Source of the DNA: Myxococcaceae bacterium
GTDB lineage: Bacteria > Myxococcota > UBA727 > JABDBI01
Direction: 5' to 3'
NCBI GenBank assembly: GCA_016000045.1
Contig: JAECQY010000001.1
Coordinates: 105,194 to 169,193 of the forward strand
Length of the DNA stretch: 64,000 nt
Shown: piece by piece, positions 24,002 to 32,648 of the stretch
Layout: every line of letters starts with the position of its first letter
Position numbering within the stretch: position 1 is the stretch's first letter
Made by a program: the position numbers and the translations under genes
Notes under the pieces: generated by a model
The model's input: only the letters and a program-made list of their open reading frames with translations
Database searches by the model: none
Told to the model about the DNA's origin: nothing

Positions 24002-24668
24002 CGAGACGGGTTGTTTTGTCCCTCGAGCAGAAGGCGATCAAATGCGGTTGGATATTGACCGATTGCGGCGTGAGCTGGTCAATACTCAACGCGAAGATGG
24101 CGATCGGATTCTGCTGCTGGAGAATCGCGTTAAAAAATTGGAATCCGGTGTGTTCAAAAGCTCGGCAGACCAAAGCCTCGAGCGAGAGAAGCTTGTGTCT
24201 GAAGTCGAGCAACTAAAAACACAGTTGGAGGAAATTCAGTCGAAGCCTTTGGTTGAGAAAGCACCTGAGTTGAACACGGATGCTTCCAAGCATCTGAGCA
24301 AATCCGATCAACTGGCCCTGATTCAACAAGCCTACTTAGACAAACGGTACGAAAAAGCCATCTTGGAGAGCGATGTCTTTTTGAGTCGGTTTTCCGGAGA
24401 TAAGCCCTTGGCTGCGCAAGTTCTTTTTTGGCGTGGCGATGCCTACTTCGAGCTGGGTGAATATAAAAAAGCAATTCTTTCTTTCCAAGAATTTTTGACA
24501 AAGTATCCGAGCTTCAACAAGGCTTCAGAGGTTCTTTACAAAGTCGGTCTTTCTCTAGAGGCCTTGAAGTATCCCAAAGATGCCAAGGTATTCTTTGAAG
24601 AGATTCTTTCGAAACACCCCAAGAGTTCGTTTGCAGCCAAAGCTTCTCAGCGTTTAAAGAAGAAGTGA
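23910..24668 (+). CDS. cpoB: Tol-Pal associated TPR protein CpoB/YbgF
   Basis: A 252-residue protein. It has an export signal ending in 'SETGC', possibly a lipobox with Glu at -3. A coiled coil (about 55-120, 'LRRELVNTQREDGDRILLLE') follows, then TPR repeats at about 135-250 ('AQVLFWRGDAYFELGEYKKA', 'VLYKVGLSLEALK'). This is the CpoB/YbgF layout, a periplasmic partner of TolA that coordinates outer-membrane constriction. The start at 23910 lies inside pal; a later in-frame ATG would lose the export signal, so I keep the overlap. The tolQRAB genes are not in the window. Confidence 0.82.
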   Translation: MEKRNRLIRQTTKKLGREIVGLTLLSILAISETGCFVPRAEGDQMRLDIDRLRRELVNTQREDGDRILLLENRVKKLESGVFKSSADQSLEREKLVSEVEQLKTQLEEIQSKPLVEKAPELNTDASKHLSKSDQLALIQQAYLDKRYEKAILESDVFLSRFSGDKPLAAQVLFWRGDAYFELGEYKKAILSFQEFLTKYPSFNKASEVLYKVGLSLEALKYPKDAKVFFEEILSKHPKSSFAAKASQRLKKK

Positions 24669-26488
24669 GTTCGTTCTTTGATGCGTTGGTGCATGGCCTT
24701 GCCTTGCCCAGCGAAATCTTGCGAGCTGGCGAACTCTCTCCACGGCTTCGCGCCTTGCTGGGCTCCTTGGTTGATTGGGAGTCTGTGCCTTCTCCTGCCA
24801 TGGATTTTTTAAAGGCTTACCGTTCTCTGTCCGAGCAAACGATTTCTGAGCATCAGATTTTAATCCAGAATCGAGTGGACTTGAGTGAACTCGAGCTTAG
24901 CTATCTGTTTCGGATGGCAGAGTTTGGGGTTCCTGTTCATGTAGAGCTTCCAGTAGATGCATCCAATCAAGGCTTCAATTTGGCCGTTAATAGCTTGGCG
25001 ACTCAAATAGAGCGGCGTCATGATTTGAAGAATATCCGTGTCTCCTTTAAGCCATTTGAAAAACCCAATCGACACTATTTCTACGAAGCAGCAGACTTGG
25101 TTCAAGAAGCCAGATGGGCTGCTCAAGTCGTTGCGGGGTTTGGGCCGGAGAAACGAGTAGCGGTAGCGATGCGAGTCGTAGACAGCAGGGCTTTGGTTTT
25201 CCAAGACGCCTTGAAAGCGCACGGAGTTTCTCAAACCATTTGGGAGTTTCCAAAGCTATTGGGGAAAAAATTTGACCACGTGGTGATCGTCGATGCGGCT
25301 CACGGGCGTTTAACGCTTTCTCGAGAGCCGGATTGGCCGTTAACCGATTCAGAATGCTTTGAAATCAACTGTTTGATGAAGCGCACGGTATTGCGGCGTT
25401 TTGAAGCAGATCCGCTCGAGCCAAGCTTGTTTGCTCCGCGGCAAGCTCTCGAACCGTTGTGGTTTTTAGGCTCCATTGCGGCCGCTTGCGATTCCGTGAT
25501 CATCACGAGCTCCAAACAAGACCAGAACAGTCAAGCTCAGATGAGTAGTGAATTGATTCGTTTGGTGGATTTGGGCAAACCCATGGAGCGTTCCGCACTT
25601 GTTTTGAGAAAAAGCGCACAAGAACGACGCTTTGAGCAGTCTAAATCAAAGAATCTACCCAAGCTTCCATCTCGACCACTCGGTCTGCAGATTGACCCGA
25701 ATCTGCTTCGTCAGCATCTGCCGGATGCGTTGGGGCAGAACCCGGCTCGGCCCATGAGTGCCACGCTCATCGAAGCCATGGCTCGATGTCATTTTCAGGC
25801 TTTTACGGAGCGTATGCTGCAGATCGATTTCAAACCCGATCAAGGGCAGGATTTGGATGCGCGTCTTATTGGGAGAGCGGCACACCTTGCCCTGGAACGT
25901 TATTATCGAGATGGGCGAAATATGGGGGAGACTTTGCGTGAGCTCAACCCGGAAGGAGTGCATGCTGGTATCTGGGAAGCAACGATTCTATGGCTTGAGA
26001 ACGCTCTCAATCGGCTCATTAACCAGGCTCGCCAGGATCCACCGCTGGAAGGAGCTAAACCCGTTGCTTTCGAGCAAAAGCTTGGCCCCATGAACTTGTC
26101 GATGGGAGACGAGCAAATCTACATTGGTGGAGTTGCCGATCGCGTGGACGCTGCCCCTGGTGTCCAGGCTGTCATTGATTATAAGCTCTCCAATCTTGCG
26201 ACGCTTCGTCAAAAAATGGCAGCTAAGGAAGTCTTGAAAACGCATTTTCAAATCCCCATCTACTTGCGATTGCTATCGAAATCAGGATCGAATGAGCGCT
26301 ATGTGGGGTACCCGCTTTCGATCCGAGATGGGGCTCCTGGTCCTATTGTAGAGATGACGGAGCGCTTAGAAGAAATTGATCAAGCAATTCGTGAATTGGT
26401 GGAGCCTGTGCTGAAAGGCTTTATTGCTCAGGATCTGGGTCTGCATTGCGATACCTGTTCCCTGCGACGTGTGTGTCGGGTTGCCTAG
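24665..26488 (+). CDS. PD-(D/E)XK nuclease, AddB-like C-terminal nuclease without helicase motifs
   Basis: A 607-residue protein. The C-terminal 250 residues resemble the nuclease end of AddB/RecB-type proteins: 'LIGRAAHLALERYYRDG', 'IYIGGVADRVDAAPGVQAVIDYKLS' (D...DYK catalytic core), 'FQIPIYLRLL' and a terminal 'CDTCSLRRVC' that could join an iron-sulfur site as in AddB. The N-terminal half lacks the Walker motifs. Full AddB proteins are about 1100 residues, so this is a short relative. No addA/recB partner adjoins. The GTG start overlaps the cpoB stop (GTGA). A role in DNA end processing is inferred from the nuclease domain only. Confidence 0.7.
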   Translation: MSSFFDALVHGLALPSEILRAGELSPRLRALLGSLVDWESVPSPAMDFLKAYRSLSEQTISEHQILIQNRVDLSELELSYLFRMAEFGVPVHVELPVDASNQGFNLAVNSLATQIERRHDLKNIRVSFKPFEKPNRHYFYEAADLVQEARWAAQVVAGFGPEKRVAVAMRVVDSRALVFQDALKAHGVSQTIWEFPKLLGKKFDHVVIVDAAHGRLTLSREPDWPLTDSECFEINCLMKRTVLRRFEADPLEPSLFAPRQALEPLWFLGSIAAACDSVIITSSKQDQNSQAQMSSELIRLVDLGKPMERSALVLRKSAQERRFEQSKSKNLPKLPSRPLGLQIDPNLLRQHLPDALGQNPARPMSATLIEAMARCHFQAFTERMLQIDFKPDQGQDLDARLIGRAAHLALERYYRDGRNMGETLRELNPEGVHAGIWEATILWLENALNRLINQARQDPPLEGAKPVAFEQKLGPMNLSMGDEQIYIGGVADRVDAAPGVQAVIDYKLSNLATLRQKMAAKEVLKTHFQIPIYLRLLSKSGSNERYVGYPLSIRDGAPGPIVEMTERLEEIDQAIRELVEPVLKGFIAQDLGLHCDTCSLRRVCRVA

Positions 26489-26635
26489 TGAGTGACGTGT
26501 AACGCTCCATTGCATTTGTTAAAGGTGAGATCTAGGTTGGTTTTGAGTATTTTGACTAACACAAAACCGTGCCTAGCCATTGGACTTGGGCTGGGAACCT
26601 GCAGGAGGGGCTGCAAACCTCATGGAGAAAAGAGG

Positions 26636-28027
26636 ATGGCGCCAGTCTACACATTCTTAGCAATATTATCAGGTGCACTCGCTCAGTTTTCTATCACGAG
26701 TGGGTTTTCGGACTCGTTTCATCATGCCTTTAAAAATCTTTCGAATGACACTGAAGGACGCAACGCGATTCGTGCTCTCTTAAGCTTAACCGCTGGCCGG
26801 ATTAAGCAATCCCCTAGCTATCAAATGCCTTTTGAACTAAATTGCACCGTTATTTACGATCACCAAGTCAAGCGCGTAGACTGCTTCCCAAGTTTTAAGA
26901 ATGTACCATGGCTTAAGATGGGTTGCGAAGAGCGTCCAGTCCTGACTGAAGGTGAACGAGAACAAGCGGCTGAGTACAATCTGCTTCAAGCTCGCATAGT
27001 GGTTGGGGCTTCAAAAGAGCAAATGCTTCAATCGAATTATTGGATCCGACGAAAACAGACGGTTACAAAGACAGATTTTCAATCGGAGAGTATTGCTCGA
27101 ACCGAGTCATACGCTGTGACACGTACTCCGATGCTCACGGACACAGGTTCCCAATCGTGGGGTGTTACTGAGCAGGAATCGTGTTCTGCAACAGATACTC
27201 CAACTCTCCGGATGAATGGCCTCTTTGCCATGTGGAACGCTAGTGCTGGGATCTATGCCAACGCGATAGCTCAACCAGGTCGTTATGCAATATCGAATGG
27301 GGTTGTGACGGACACTTTAACCCAAATTCAATGGGAGCAGACGGCTGGAACAGATACAATGCTGTTTTCTTTTGCTACAAGCTATTGTTCGGCTCGCAGT
27401 ACTGCTGGCTTCAAAGACTGGCGATCTCCCAATATTATCGAATTAGCGACTTTAGTTGATTATACCCGATCGACCCCACCATTTTTGGATCTAAGTTCTT
27501 TTCCTGGTGCGCCGGCTTCTAATTTTTGGTCTTCTACAGACTACTTTGGAAATCCGGGGAACTCTTGGTACCTTCGATCTAGTACAGATGGGGCTGTAGA
27601 GTATCAAGCTAACTCGATGAGCTTACCCGTTCGGTGTATTCGTACAAATTATAGTATTTTTCATGGCTTTAGATATTCAATAGGAACTGGAAATTTAAAT
27701 GGAACTGTGATGGATATTGTTACTGGATTGACTTGGCAAAGAGTCACCCCTCTGACTAGTTATAGTCAGTCCGGCGGAGCGGTCTACTGTGCTGCCTTGG
27801 ATTTAGGAGGATTTAGCTCTGGATGGCGGCTGCCTACTGTTCGAGAACTATTGAGTTTAGTAGATTATAGTCAAATAGGAAGTGCTGCAAGAATTGAACC
27901 TACTGCTTTTCCCGGAGAACCTGCTGACACTTTTTGGTCATCGACTGGTTCGTGGGATATCTGGTTCAATGAAGGATATTTTGGACGTGGATCTTCAAAC
28001 CACCGAGTTCGTTGTGTTCGTAATTAG
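26636..28027 (+). CDS. Secreted protein with two DUF1566/Lcl-C domains
   Basis: A 463-residue protein with a signal peptide ('MAPVYTFLAILSGALAQ'). About 180 residues of Ser/Thr-rich unassigned sequence precede a pair of DUF1566 domains (about 200-340 and 345-463). The first has 'DWRSPNIIELATLVDY' and 'FWSST', the second 'GWRLPTVRELLSLVDY', 'FWSSTG' and 'HRVRCVRN' at the end. DUF1566 is the Lcl C-terminal domain, related to C-type-lectin folds and implicated in surface binding. I chose the ATG at 26636 (after GGAGAAAAGAGG) because it begins the signal peptide; the frame extends 48 codons upstream. It is the first gene of the DUF1566 region. Confidence 0.72.
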   Translation: MAPVYTFLAILSGALAQFSITSGFSDSFHHAFKNLSNDTEGRNAIRALLSLTAGRIKQSPSYQMPFELNCTVIYDHQVKRVDCFPSFKNVPWLKMGCEERPVLTEGEREQAAEYNLLQARIVVGASKEQMLQSNYWIRRKQTVTKTDFQSESIARTESYAVTRTPMLTDTGSQSWGVTEQESCSATDTPTLRMNGLFAMWNASAGIYANAIAQPGRYAISNGVVTDTLTQIQWEQTAGTDTMLFSFATSYCSARSTAGFKDWRSPNIIELATLVDYTRSTPPFLDLSSFPGAPASNFWSSTDYFGNPGNSWYLRSSTDGAVEYQANSMSLPVRCIRTNYSIFHGFRYSIGTGNLNGTVMDIVTGLTWQRVTPLTSYSQSGGAVYCAALDLGGFSSGWRLPTVRELLSLVDYSQIGSAARIEPTAFPGEPADTFWSSTGSWDIWFNEGYFGRGSSNHRVRCVRN

Positions 28028-28037
28028 GAGTATTTTT

Positions 28038-28610
28038 ATGAGTGGCTTCAAGTTTAAAGTAACAGTTTTATTTAGCTGTACGTTTTTATTTGTCTCCAAT
28101 CTGTTAGCAAATGAGTTATTGCCTGGTCAGCTGCGTCCGTTTGGCTGGGTTTACCTGGGACGTGCAAAGCCCGATGAGCTTGTGAGGTTTATTATTTACT
28201 TGCACCAACCGAGACGAAAAGAGTTTAACAGACTCGCTGAAAAAATCAGTAATCCCAGATCAGAGCAATATGGTCGACATATGTCGCTAGAGGAGATTCA
28301 TGAGTTTTTGAAAGTGCCGGAATCAACTTATGCTGAGCTAGATGCTTGGTTTAATTCAAAAGGATTGCCGAGTTCAATGTGCAACAAAGAGTGGGATCAC
28401 TACGATTGTAGGAGGGTTCCTGTGAAAGATGCAGAGCATTTGTTGCAAGTCCGAATTGGAGTTTATGATTACGACTCAGGTCAGAAGCAAGAATTGATGA
28501 CTGAAGATGAACCAAAGACACTAGAGTGTATAAAATATGTGATTGGAATTGAGTTTCAAGGTCCAATATTTTATTCGACAGGCCTTAAGGTGAGGAGAAT
28601 TGATGATTAA
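28038..28610 (+). CDS. Stand-alone sedolisin (S53) activation prodomain, exported
   Basis: A 190-residue protein: signal peptide (about 1-24, ending 'LLAN'), then a pro-kumamolisin activation domain and nothing else. Features matching the prodomain of the S53 protein at 38244 are 'FGWVYLGRA', 'ISNPRSEQYGRHMSLEEIHE', 'LDAWFNSKGLP', the Cys pair 'MCNKEWDHYDC' and 'LMTEDEPK'. In S53 enzymes this domain folds and inhibits the protease until cleaved; a free copy could act in trans as an inhibitor or chaperone. TAGGAG lies 7 bp before the ATG. A truncated second copy at 47655 ends at the same point, so the short form is not merely local decay. Confidence 0.65.
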   Translation: MSGFKFKVTVLFSCTFLFVSNLLANELLPGQLRPFGWVYLGRAKPDELVRFIIYLHQPRRKEFNRLAEKISNPRSEQYGRHMSLEEIHEFLKVPESTYAELDAWFNSKGLPSSMCNKEWDHYDCRRVPVKDAEHLLQVRIGVYDYDSGQKQELMTEDEPKTLECIKYVIGIEFQGPIFYSTGLKVRRIDD

Positions 28611-28613
28611 CTC

Positions 28614-28724
28614 ATGAGAAATCTGTTGATATTTTATTTTGTATTATTTTTCGGCACGGTTTCATGCTTTTTACTGTCTTCCGTAGCTGGCCTGATTCAA
28701 GGTTCAAGCTCGTTTTTGAGTTGA
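28614..28724 (+). pseudogene. Truncated gene: orphan signal peptide
   Basis: An open frame of 36 codons beginning 'MRNLLIFYFVLFFGTVSC', a convincing export signal with a possible lipobox. It then runs into sequence belonging to a transposase remnant on the other strand and stops. A homologous but frameshifted segment follows the prodomain copy at 47655 (about 47931-48000). I read it as the 5' end of a gene once downstream of the prodomain gene, cut off by an insertion or rearrangement near 28690. Confidence 0.4.
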
Positions 28725-28880
28725 TCATTGACCGCTTCGATCAGAAATCGTTTTCGAAGCATGATGTTATACCACAGAGGGTTATCCCCAAAAGAGTTAA
28801 TACGAGCAAAGCCTTGGCATGAGATGGACGAAACGGGGATAAGAAATCAAGTTTGGAAATTCTGAACGCCGGTGTGTAAG
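28697..28880 (-). pseudogene. IS982-like transposase remnant
   Basis: On the minus strand the frame ending at 28697 reads 'NIMLRKRFLIEAVNDQLKNE' shortly before the stop. This resembles the conserved C-terminal block of IS982-family transposases ('LRKR.IIE.VNDQLKN'). The following 'HSRHRS' part and the upstream catalytic domain are missing or scrambled, and no terminal inverted repeats are apparent. Only a short relic remains. The surrounding 28725-29398 holds no gene I can support. Confidence 0.5.
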
Positions 28881-29398
28881 AATTCGAGATGAATAAACAA
28901 GAGCGTGTCTTCAAAGTCACTCAATTCGAGTAGCCACTTTGTGGCATCGCCAGCGAGCAAATAGTGTCGTCTTGTATCGAGTTGCTAAGCCCCAATACTA
29001 CTTGAATCGGTTAAGCAGCTTCATCTATTGTTGTCGTGGACAGTAATGTCTTATATAACGATGTCGGATGCCTAATTCCATCAACAATCTTTCAGAAGGA
29101 TGGTGCTGCTGACTCGTCTTGGATGAGAGAACAATATTTCTGGATATAATTTTTGATAGTTTGATCGTTGGTTTTGATCCGCATGAAATATCTCCGGCGC
29201 ATGGATGAGACCTTATGCTCATTTTCTTACGTGATGCAGTGCGCCGAGTCATTTTAAATCTTCGTTGGAATGCCATCGAATCAGAGGTCGAAGTCATAAA
29301 AAATCATATTAACGTCGAGAAAAAATTGTTGTCACAATGCAAAAGTAGGAGTAGAGATGGTGAAGTCGTTTTAAATTTTCGCAATGGAGATGGTGCTC
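28881..29398 (+). other. Non-coding or decayed stretch between DUF1566 gene groups
   Basis: About 500 bp without a supported gene. Short open frames occur on both strands but show no family motif and no ribosome site. Together with the transposase relic to its left, it probably represents a rearrangement scar. The promoter of the ten-gene block starting at 29399 should lie near its right end; I cannot point to clear boxes. Confidence 0.4.
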
Positions 29399-30379
29399 AT
29401 GATTTCTCTTAAACCAGCTTTTTTTGCTGCATTTTTGGTGTTGTTTATTCATTCTCTTCATGCTGAGCAGGAATCTCTTCTCGATTCAGATACAATAGAA
29501 GATCAATATGATTTTTATCGACCTTGGTCCTCTAAAGCCTATCAAGATGGTACGCATCAACGTCGTCGATACAAGATTCTTCAAGCTTTCAAATCTGAGA
29601 TTATACTGGATTCTTTTACGGGCTTGTATTGGGAAAGGCAGGCATCGACAAGCGGAATGAGTTGGGACAAGTCTAAGGCATCTGGATCCGCTCAAAGCTA
29701 TTGTGCATCACTCAAAAAAGGAGGTTTTCTGGATTGGCGAGTTCCAAGCCCTATGGAGCTCCAGTCTTTGGTTGATTACACGCTTGATTCCGCCCCGAGC
29801 ATTAACCAGCAGGCTTTTCCCGAGGCTTTGCCTGATTTTTTCTGGACTTCGATGAGCTACATGGCTTCGCCTCAGTACGCTTGGGGTTTCTTTTTTCAGA
29901 ATGCAGATCTGGGGATGGATTTATCAGAATCGGGCGCTGCATCTACGTCCAGTGTCCGTTGTGTTCGGGGTTCTAAAATACCTTTAAAAAATCGCTTTAC
30001 TGATCAAGATGGAAAACCTATCCAACCTACGAGCACACGGGTCTTGGATAGGGCTACCGGATTTGTTTGGCAGCGCATCATTTCTCAGGAAAGTTTTGAT
30101 CTGGAAGGTGCAATTTCATATTGTCGGCAATTTGGCTTAGAAGGAGCCAGTTGGCGCTTACCAAGCATCAAAGAGCTTTTAACCATAGTTGATTATTCGA
30201 GTTATAAGCCGAGTATTCATAGGATTGTTTTTCCAGAGACTCTCTCCAGCAAGTTTTGGTCGTCCACTCCCTTTGTTGGTCAATCTGGTACCATGTGGGG
30301 CTTGAATTTTGCTCATGGCAGAACGAGTATTCTGGGTTCCGCTCAGAAATTTATGTTGCGTTGCATCAGGGATTTGTAG
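29399..30379 (+). CDS. Secreted DUF1566 A/B-pair protein
   Basis: A 326-residue protein: signal peptide to 'HSLHA', a short acidic linker, then the signature 'AYQDGTHQRRRY' and two DUF1566 domains. Domain A carries 'DWRVPSPMELQSLVDY', 'FFWTSM' and 'VRCVRG'. The connector is 'NRFTDQDGKPI' with 'VLDRATGFVWQR'. Domain B carries 'WRLPSIKELLTIVDY', 'FWSSTP' and 'LRCIRD'. This A-then-B organisation repeats in every DUF1566 protein of the block. It opens a ten-gene run on the plus strand. GGAG lies 9 bp before the chosen ATG; an in-frame ATG nine bases earlier is possible. Confidence 0.75.
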   Translation: MISLKPAFFAAFLVLFIHSLHAEQESLLDSDTIEDQYDFYRPWSSKAYQDGTHQRRRYKILQAFKSEIILDSFTGLYWERQASTSGMSWDKSKASGSAQSYCASLKKGGFLDWRVPSPMELQSLVDYTLDSAPSINQQAFPEALPDFFWTSMSYMASPQYAWGFFFQNADLGMDLSESGAASTSSVRCVRGSKIPLKNRFTDQDGKPIQPTSTRVLDRATGFVWQRIISQESFDLEGAISYCRQFGLEGASWRLPSIKELLTIVDYSSYKPSIHRIVFPETLSSKFWSSTPFVGQSGTMWGLNFAHGRTSILGSAQKFMLRCIRDL

Positions 30380-30381
30380 TC

Positions 30382-32640
30382 ATGAAACTTTCTAAATTAA
30401 TCGTATTTTTCTTGCTTGTTTGTGCCTTGCCTGTGGATGCGCGTTGGAATTTCGCGGCGTATGATGATCAGGCCAACCAATCTTATCGTTACAGTCTTAT
30501 AAATTCAGCGAGTGTTTTTTTTGATCTTTTTACTGGTTCGATGTTGTTGAATACTGAAAGGCCGGCTTCTTGGTCCCAGCAAGTGGGATTTTGCGAGAAT
30601 TCTTTTGGAAATTTGACAAGTATGTCAGAGCTTCAGTCGATCCTGGACTACGTTGCGGAATCTCCTTGGCCGGCTTCTTGGTCCGTTTCTTCGAATTTAT
30701 TGGGGGATTATTGGACCTCGGATAGCACGGAATGGACTGTTGGTTTCTTTGCGAACCGTTCTTTGAGGAAAACGCAAGCAATCGGGCAAGGTAGCTATTA
30801 TGGGATTTGTAGAACCGCGGCAGCAAACCTGAAGATAAGCAAACTTCGTTATACAGATGAGTTTGAAAATCCAATTTCTAACGAGTCTCTGTATGTTTTA
30901 GATCGAAAAACTTCGCTGCTTTGGAGTCGAGAGGTTAATCCTTGTTTAGAGCAATCTTATGCAGATACCGCCTGCCGCTCTCTCGGGGATTCATGGCATT
31001 TGCCAACGGTTAAGGAGTTGATGACGCTGGTTGATTATGATCGTTCGAATCCTAGTTTGAATACTGCTGTTTTTTCGACTCCAAGTGCTTATTATACTCA
31101 TTACTGGACATCGACAGGCCTTAGTAAAGATGGGGATAACTATGCTGTTGTCTCCTTTACGGATGGCTCAATTAATGACGTTTCAAGCAATTACAGCAGT
31201 TGTGTCGGGCCAGATTGTTGTATTTTTGCACGTTGTGTGAAGAGAGTTAATCGTTGGGAGAACGCGTCTTACGAGGATGCTACCAATCAAACGATGCGCT
31301 TTAATGTGTTCAATAGTTTTGGTTCTGCTGCTCCTAATCCTGTTCTTCCTTCTCTTATTGTGGATACTTCTAATTGGCTTTTCTGGCGGGGTCTTGCTCA
31401 CTCAGCATTGTCACATCAGGATGCTGAGTCTGCTTGTAGGAATGCTACCTGGGGAGCTCATGTGGACTGGCGCTTGCCTACGGTATCGGAACTACTTTCG
31501 ACCTTCGACTATACCTTGGGAAAGTTGGCATTTCCCTTTCCTTTTCTTTCAAATAGCTTGTTGGCCTCTGAAAGCCATTTGTCATCTCCGATTGGGTATT
31601 GGACAATGGATACTTCAGATGGCACAACTGGTTCCATTCTCAATACATCTTCCGCAGGGTTGCTGTGCGTAAGAGGAGAGAATCGAACCGTTGGCGAAAA
31701 TAAATATACGAACGTCTATGGAGGTCCGATACTTTCCAATACAACGCGAGTTCGAGATTCTAAGACAGGATTTATTTGGGCTCGAGGGGTGTTGTTGAAT
31801 GAGCCATGTTCTGCGGATACAACAGCTTCCCTGGCTTGTCGGCAGACATATGGCCAGGGTTGGAGATCTCCAACGATTAAGGAACTCGCTACTTTAATCG
31901 ATTACACCAGCGAAATAGGAATCAATGAGACATTGTTTCCTGGAGCAGACTATTTTTCGAACTGGTGCTCTTCAAGTATCGATTCTGCTGGGAATTCTCT
32001 GGTTGTAGCCTTTGGTTCTCAAGGAGGTGGAGGAGAAATCAAGATCGTTTCTGCGCAATCTCCCGTTCCAGGAGTCAGGACCTGTGTGCGTTTTGAGACA
32101 GAATGTACTCAAGATCTCGACTGTCAAAATACTACTAATCACTACTGTGTTGAAGGATTATGTTCTGGCTGTAGAACCAATGGAGATTGCGATGATGGTC
32201 TCGAATGCCGTGATAATAACCAATGTTGTGGTACCTGCGACGAGATTACCCCGTATTGCTATCAAAGAAATTGTTTAGAGTGTCTGGTAGATGCGGACTG
32301 TGAGAGCGGGTTTTGTTCAGAAGGAATGTGTAAAATATGTCATCTCAGTTCACAGTGCCCAGATGATAAACCGCATTGTAATCGGCTTGGAGAATGTCAG
32401 CAGTGTCCAGTGACTGTTCCTTGTGTGACAGGTCAGATTTGCGGCCCGAGAGGTACCCGTCCATGTGCTGAATGTTTAAGTGATGCGGATTGTCGAGGAT
32501 TTTGTGGAAAGTCTTTGGCCTATTGTAATAACTATCAATGTGCTGCAACTTGCGAACATTCCTCACAGTGTTACGATGTTTGTGGTGTCAATGCTCCTCT
32601 GTGCGCTTATTCTTCTTGCCTTGCAGGAACACCACTTTAA
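30382..32640 (+). CDS. Secreted protein with four DUF1566 domains and a Cys-rich tail
   Basis: A 752-residue protein: signal peptide ('LIVFFLLVCALPVDA'), then two A/B pairs of DUF1566 domains (about 25-315 and 318-575), marked by 'MSELQSILDY', 'TVKELMTLVDY', 'TVSELLSTFDY' and 'TIKELATLIDY'. A tail of about 175 residues follows with roughly 30 cysteines in 'C..D.DC...C..G.C..C' modules, probably disulfide-bonded and extracellular. Asn-X-Ser/Thr sequons are frequent ('NASY', 'NATW', 'NQTM'). The start is two bases after the previous stop. A role in surface binding is inferred from the domains. Confidence 0.75.
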   Translation: MKLSKLIVFFLLVCALPVDARWNFAAYDDQANQSYRYSLINSASVFFDLFTGSMLLNTERPASWSQQVGFCENSFGNLTSMSELQSILDYVAESPWPASWSVSSNLLGDYWTSDSTEWTVGFFANRSLRKTQAIGQGSYYGICRTAAANLKISKLRYTDEFENPISNESLYVLDRKTSLLWSREVNPCLEQSYADTACRSLGDSWHLPTVKELMTLVDYDRSNPSLNTAVFSTPSAYYTHYWTSTGLSKDGDNYAVVSFTDGSINDVSSNYSSCVGPDCCIFARCVKRVNRWENASYEDATNQTMRFNVFNSFGSAAPNPVLPSLIVDTSNWLFWRGLAHSALSHQDAESACRNATWGAHVDWRLPTVSELLSTFDYTLGKLAFPFPFLSNSLLASESHLSSPIGYWTMDTSDGTTGSILNTSSAGLLCVRGENRTVGENKYTNVYGGPILSNTTRVRDSKTGFIWARGVLLNEPCSADTTASLACRQTYGQGWRSPTIKELATLIDYTSEIGINETLFPGADYFSNWCSSSIDSAGNSLVVAFGSQGGGGEIKIVSAQSPVPGVRTCVRFETECTQDLDCQNTTNHYCVEGLCSGCRTNGDCDDGLECRDNNQCCGTCDEITPYCYQRNCLECLVDADCESGFCSEGMCKICHLSSQCPDDKPHCNRLGECQQCPVTVPCVTGQICGPRGTRPCAECLSDADCRGFCGKSLAYCNNYQCAATCEHSSQCYDVCGVNAPLCAYSSCLAGTPL

Positions 32641-32648
32641 GGAGATTT

